Both the position numbers and the translations under genes were made by a program. A stretch of 64,000 bases of DNA from Adiantum capillus-veneris (Eukaryota > Streptophyta > Polypodiopsida > Polypodiales > Pteridaceae): positions 10,740,001 through 10,804,000 of the forward strand of contig CM043967.1 in NCBI GenBank assembly GCA_014529385.2, written 5' to 3'. Below, piece after piece: positions 59,613-64,000 of the stretch (the first letter of the stretch is position 1; each line of letters begins with the position of its first letter). The notes under the pieces were generated by a model, which worked only from the letters and a program-made list of their open reading frames with translations, made no database searches and had not been told where the DNA came from.

Positions 59613-60318
59613 TTACCTCTCTCTTGAAATCATAGTCGTCCTCGACTATGGTGTAGAGAAGATAAAGCATATTCATGAGTCCTTTTCTTAGCGGGTAGAG
59701 GATCCCTATGTTACCCTACGACATCATTCCACTATGGATGACTAGTCCATTTGGCGCTTGAGAGCCTGAGGCTGCCGCAAGCATGTCTGCACATTAGTCC
59801 TATCAGTCTTCCATAGTAGAGTGACAAGCTCTACTTGGTGTTTGGGAGACGTCGTCTCCGCAAACTTGATCTAAGCATGCATACTACTTCATTTTAGTAC
59901 ACAATAAAGAAAAAGAGAGTCTTATAAGACAAAAAAAACTTTGTTCATTTTTAACATTTTGTACATTTGCTTACTCTTGGGAAGCATTGTAAGCATTGAC
60001 AAGGTTTAGGTTATCCTTTAATTGTATGCCTTGCATCCATCTAGCATCTTCAAAAGGATAATTCTTAAACTTAATAAGATATCATCGGATAGTCTTACCG
60101 CCTCTTAATACCTTGTCTTCATGTCGGAGAATGGACTCGGGCTGCAGCACCTCCTCTTGGTCCTCGATCTCCGGTGGGTCTTCAATAGTTGGTTCTTGAG
60201 GTGGCTCTCCTTTGTAAGGCTTTAATAGGCTCACATGGAAAGCATTGTGTATGAGCCAATGATTGGGCAATTTGAGTTGATAGGCCATCTCATTGATTGG
60301 CCTAAGAATCTGGAAGGG
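59613..60318 (-). pseudogene. Chromovirus pol C-terminus with chromodomain, left arm
   Basis: On the minus strand: PFQILRPINEMAYQLKLP, then HNAFHVSLLKPYKGEPPQEP, an acidic PPEIEDQEEVLQPESIL stretch, and the chromodomain-like IKFKNYPFEDARWMQGIQLK after a TGA near 60,089. HVSLLKPY is typical of the end of Ty3 chromovirus integrase. A C-terminal chromodomain directs insertion to marked chromatin. 3' untranslated sequence and LTR-X copy c follow. At about 60,318 the sequence turns into the same region in the opposite direction. Confidence 0.82.
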
Positions 60319-60747
60319 ATGCTAGATGGATGCAAGGAATACAACTTAAGGATAGTATGAACCTTGTCAATGCTTACAATGCTACAGTAAGCAAATGTAG
60401 AAATTTCTTTCAAATGACCAATGTTTTTGTCTTATAAGACTAGTTCTCTTTTCATTGTGCTCAAATTTAAGTAGTATGCATGCTTAGAATCATGTTTGTG
60501 ATGACGACGTCTCTCAAACACCAAGTAGAATTTGTCATTTTACTTGGGAGAATGAAATGGACTAAAGAGCAGACATGCTTACGGCAGCTATGTCTCCCAA
60601 GCACCAAATGGATTAGTTATCCATCTTAGAAAGATGTTGTAGGGTAGAAAGGGATCCTCTACCCGCTAAGAAACATTGACTAATGACTAAGGCTTTATCT
60701 CTTCTACCTCATAGTCGAGGATGACTATGATTTCGAGAGAGAGGTAA
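60319..60747 (+). pseudogene. Chromovirus chromodomain end and 3' untranslated region, right arm
   Basis: On the plus strand it starts in the middle of the chromodomain with ARWMQGIQLKDSMNLV and continues with 3' untranslated sequence and a polypurine-like GAGAGAGAGGTAA before the LTR at 60,748. It is the inverted partner of 59,613-60,060, at roughly 80 percent identity by eye, for example CTACTTGGTGTTTG with its complement near 59,820 and 60,520. Confidence 0.8.
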
Positions 60748-62050
60748 TGTCATAAAATCTAATATCTAACCAACCCAAATGATTTTCTCATTTTAAACTG
60801 ATCATTTAATGTGGGAGAGTAAAAGGGAACAAGGGTTAGAATATAGACATGTGCTTATGGGTCATCTCAACACGGAGCCAATGGTAAAAGGGGTCCAAAT
60901 GAGAGATGATATGTCAAAGAGCAAGGCTAGCTAATGGAGCTTAAATACCTTAGGGTTAGCTTCATTAAAGACCTACAAAGTTTAGTGTTAAAAGTCCTTT
61001 GACCTTAGGTAAGCTAGGGCCTAAGGTGGGAGCCCGGCCCAAGCTTGAGGTGCTTGTCTTGCTTGCTGACTAAGGTGCTTGAGGTGCTTAATGACTAAGG
61101 TGCTAAGGTGATCCATGACTAAGGTGCTTGAGGGTAAGGTGTTCGAAAAGTCGAATCTAATCCCTAGTCATGAGGGGGTGAGCCCTAATTGTAGGGGCTA
61201 GAGAGAGAACACACACACACCCACACAAGGCAATCTTGGTACCAAGAAGGAAAATAGGATGCTTGTCAATCTCCTCTCAAGTTTCCCTCATAGTGTGCCT
61301 AAATCCTATTGGTTGGCCTCCCAAGGGGTCCAATGATAAATTAGTTAATTAAATTATTTTTTCATGCATTTATCAAGTCCTCTCTCTCAAAGGGGAAAGG
61401 GGGACACTTGTCCCAAGGCTACCCTTGTTGCTTGGTTGTTATGCATTTTGCATGTGATTGACCAAGCTTGCAGGGTCCAATGAGCTTCCAAGTTGAGCTA
61501 GAAGAGGGGGTCGACCAAAGCAAGAAGGGGGGTTTCTTGGGGGATATACTCTCTCACACACACACACTCATTGTGTGAAGTGCAATGTGAAAGAGCTCCA
61601 TCTCCTTCTCCAAGCTAGTAGAGAAGTTGAGAGCCTACACCAACACTTGGCTATGGAATGAAAATCCACCCAAGAGCCATGCTTCAATGCTTAAGCTTTC
61701 CATCTTCTCCATCTTCATTATACCATGCTACTATGTATGCTAGCAAGAATATTGATGATAAGTGAGGAAGTATTTCTTTCTCCTATGAATGTTTCTTCTT
61801 CCTCTTTCCTACCCTCATTCCCTACTAGCTCTCTCCACATTTGAAGGTGTTTGAGGCCTTGGGAATGAGGCTTGGGATAGTTAAGGCTTTTTGCAAAGTC
61901 TATGTTATGCTCATGATGCATGAAGATTTCCATCTTCATTGCATCACCTAGTTCACAAGGAACACAAAGATTGTATTGTACCAAGTTTCTCTTATGGGAG
62001 AATCTATAATACAAAAGCCTATCGGAGGGGGGACCGGCTCCACATAAATC
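60748..62050 (+). repeat. LTR-X copy b (chromovirus 3' LTR)
   Basis: Starts TGTCATAAAATCTAATATC at 60,748, after a polypurine tract, and matches copy a inverted over more than 1.2 kb. The last clear match to copy a is GGACCGGCTC near 62,035. The true end is somewhat beyond, because copy a is cut there. A short CTTGAGGTGCTTG array lies at 61,035-61,140. Non-coding. Confidence 0.75.
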
Positions 62051-63040
62051 CGGTCCTCAATTGTTGTCAAGTTCTCTAAACTCTCTCTCTTACAAAAGTA
62101 TTGTTCATGCCAAGTTGATTAAGTACTATGATTATGTTGCTACCATCAATTAAGTTCACCCTCTATGTTCTCAAAGTAGTCACACGAAAATGCTCTCTTT
62201 AATTCTCCTAATTCCACTATTCTCAAAGTTCTTAGGCCATTTCCATTACATGTGTTCCCAACCGTTTATAGATAGTCCTCGAGAAATGAATGGTAGACAT
62301 GGGCTTGCCATTACTTACAAAATTGCGGGCTAATCTATATAATCGATATAAATTGTTAACAACCAACTTGGTTAAAGAGTGGACTTGATTGGAATAAACT
62401 TACAAAGTTTAGGCAATCTAGTTATAAGCACCCATACCAATGCATGACCGTGTATGGTGGTTGGTAGACCCACAATAAATCCCATAGAGGTATTGCACAT
62501 GTGGTGCTAAAAGGCTTCATAAGCTATCAAATCCATGAAGTTGCATGTCGTTACAATTATGCCTTTGCTAAACACTAGGCACCATAACACCTAGCGTGCA
62601 TGCATTTGGCAAAAACATATTTGAGCCTACATTTCCATGACTAATGATTTGTAGCTGTCAATGCTCATGGAGATTTTATGCTCATCGCATACATGAAAGA
62701 CGAGTGAATGTGTGTAAATAGCTCTTCAAAAGGAACAAAATACTTCCCTGTGCATTTTTTAGATAGCCCTGCTAAAATATTTAGACAATAATAGAATGTA
62801 AACATAAATCACATCTAGGTACAAATAATAAAACATTTTTATTAATGGGACATAGCCTTGCTATATACATAATAGGAATCAAAATTTTCAACCTAAAAAT
62901 CTGAAAGAACCATCCGTTGATGTTGTTTACAATCCTCATTATATTAACAAGTCTTACTAGATATCTAACAATTTTTTGCCACTAAAATTATCCTCAATAC
63001 CATGTTTTCAAAATGGTTTAATAAAAAATTTTGACCAACA
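62051..63040. other. Stretch without a recognised gene
   Basis: About 1 kb of AT-rich sequence. It may include the end of LTR-X copy b and the start of the Copia-2 LTR. I see no coding signal. Confidence 0.5.
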
Positions 63041-63464
63041 CTTAGGGACTCTGTCGTGACACATAATTGGGAAAACAAGCGCCAATGTCAATCCTAAGAC
63101 TCAAATTCTCCACATGTGGAATGTGTCTCATATATTGATATCAATAAATGTGACATCCATCAAGTAGGAGAAGTACATGCGTGTGGAGATAATAACTGGA
63201 AACACTCAAAGATAGGAGTGAGAAGGATCCTCATAAATGTTACCATATACATGTGGTAGTGATGTGTGTGAACACACTAGGATCGTCGGGGCATTTTTTC
63301 CCTCTTTAGGAGGTTTTTCCCCCCATGCATTGTATACACGCCTATCACTCTATGGCAATCTATCTTTTCATTGCACACTAAGTAAAACACTCTGTGTTGT
63401 GTGCCTTGAGCTTCCTTTGTCTTCTCCAAACTGTGTGTGTTTTCCTGCATCCCTAATTCCAACA
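63041..63464 (+). repeat. Copia-2 5' LTR, 3' part
   Basis: Ends TCCAACA at 63,464, two bases before an iMet primer-binding site, as usual for copia LTRs. The start was not found, so the left coordinate is arbitrary. It is unlike the Copia-1 3' LTR. Confidence 0.55.
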
Positions 63465-63466
63465 AT

Positions 63467-63478
63467 TGGTATCAGAGC
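63467..63478 (+). promoter_or_regulatory. Copia-2 primer-binding site, tRNA-iMet type
   Basis: TGGTATCAGAGC after the LTR end CA plus two bases. This is the normal spacing, in contrast to 23,678 and 30,718, where the LTR is missing. Confidence 0.85.
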
Positions 63479-63817
63479 AGGTTGAATCCTCCTATGCTTA
63501 GTCGCCAGCAACTCCATCACACATCAGCTCATTTTCTTCGATTTCAGTGAGCTTTGGCGAGCATTGGCAGGTTCACAAAATATTTGGGATAGCTAAAAGA
63601 GCTTAGTTTGCTCATATTTTTAATTCTCGGCCTCTGTTTTCACTACAGCCAGGTCTACACAGGCAATTTCCTCATTTTGTGCAGAATTTTTTTTTTAGTG
63701 TCAAATATTGCATAACAAGTCCCATACAATCTGCGGGTTGTGTTATATAGCAGGTGCTGGTCTCACTCAGTTTCTCCTCATTTTGGGCAGTTTTCACATC
63801 AGGTGCAGGCATTTTCC

Positions 63818-64000
63818 ATGGCTGACAACAACACAGATGTGTTCAAGATGTTTGCTGCTGAGGATAGAGGATGGGGACAATTACCCTATGTGGGCTTACA
63901 TGATGCAACATGTTCCTGTGTCAAAGGGTGTCTAAAAAATTGTGCAGGGCATTGATGTACGTCCTGGTTCTGAGGATGTAGGCGATGTTCAGGATGTGGC
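63818..64000 (+). pseudogene. Copia-2 Gag, N-terminal part, runs off the window
   Basis: Starts MADNNTDVFKMFAAED in one frame and continues as DGDNYPMWAYMMQHV in another, so a frameshift lies near 63,865. A TAA follows after KGV at about 63,930, and IVQGIDVRPGSEDV continues. GDNYPMWAYMM is the W-centred segment of copia Gag. The start codon is about 340 bp after the primer-binding site. Confidence 0.75.

Noticed and set aside
61718-62014. Coding gene in LTR-X copy b, and similar frames at 41.4 and 42.1 kb
   Set aside because: The frame is not kept between copies a and b and shows no domain. It is LTR sequence.
63237-63485. Small open frame across the Copia-2 LTR end
   Set aside because: It spans the LTR end and primer-binding site and has no motif.

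Overview
The window looks like intergenic DNA of a land plant with a large, repeat-filled genome. It holds plant-type Ty3/gypsy elements (two of them with tRNA-Asp-like primer sites), a chromodomain-bearing chromovirus, Ty1/copia elements primed by tRNA-iMet, and CACTA/En-Spm transposons whose transposases have introns. I see no host gene, tRNA, rRNA or CRISPR array. I cannot name the species. Very long (CT)n, (GA)n and (GT)n tracts sit inside or at the edges of most elements.

Layout. 1-14.4 kb: a decayed Ty3/gypsy element on the minus strand (Ty3-1), with a separate 2,253 bp insertion in its integrase. 14.4-20.0 kb: a CACTA-type transposase gene on the plus strand (TNP2-A). 20.2-21.3 kb: a LINE ORF1-like fragment. 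21.3-22.8 kb: a CT-rich array. 22.6-23.68 kb: a transposon end that recurs inverted at 58.0-58.9 kb. 23.68-29.02 kb: a well-preserved Ty1/copia element on the plus strand (Copia-1) that starts exactly at its primer-binding site and has no 5' LTR. 29.02-30.73 kb: the gag end of another LTR element on the minus strand (Ty3-3), which also ends exactly at its primer-binding site. 30.73-40.82 kb: a second Ty3/gypsy element on the minus strand (Ty3-2) with a delimited 621 bp 5' LTR. This LTR sits in an older chromovirus LTR (40.82-42.99 kb). 44.83-57.69 kb: a 12.9 kb CACTA element (CACTA-1) inserted in a non-autonomous relative of TNP2-A (TNP2-B, pieces at 43.6-44.8 and 57.7-58.9 kb). 59.0-62.05 kb: two chromovirus 3' ends joined head to head. 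63.0-64.0 kb: the 5' end of another copia element (Copia-2).

Most striking. Both long Ty3/gypsy copies have the usual retropepsin between gag and reverse transcriptase, and a second, divergent retropepsin in frame after the integrase. In Ty3-1 that extension runs on into a basic tail with repeated W-[VI]-P-K-like motifs. Ty3-1 also has two zinc-binding HHCC modules before the integrase core. The 7.05 kb block at 23,678-30,729 is bounded on both sides by inverted iMet primer-binding sites, as expected if two incomplete reverse-transcription products were end-joined.

Almost every coding region is a pseudogene. Most in-frame stops in the Ty3 3' extensions fit C-to-T changes of CAA, CAG or CGA codons. 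Copia-1 is the best preserved, with one frameshift and two stops. All calls come from reading the sequence; no database search was made.
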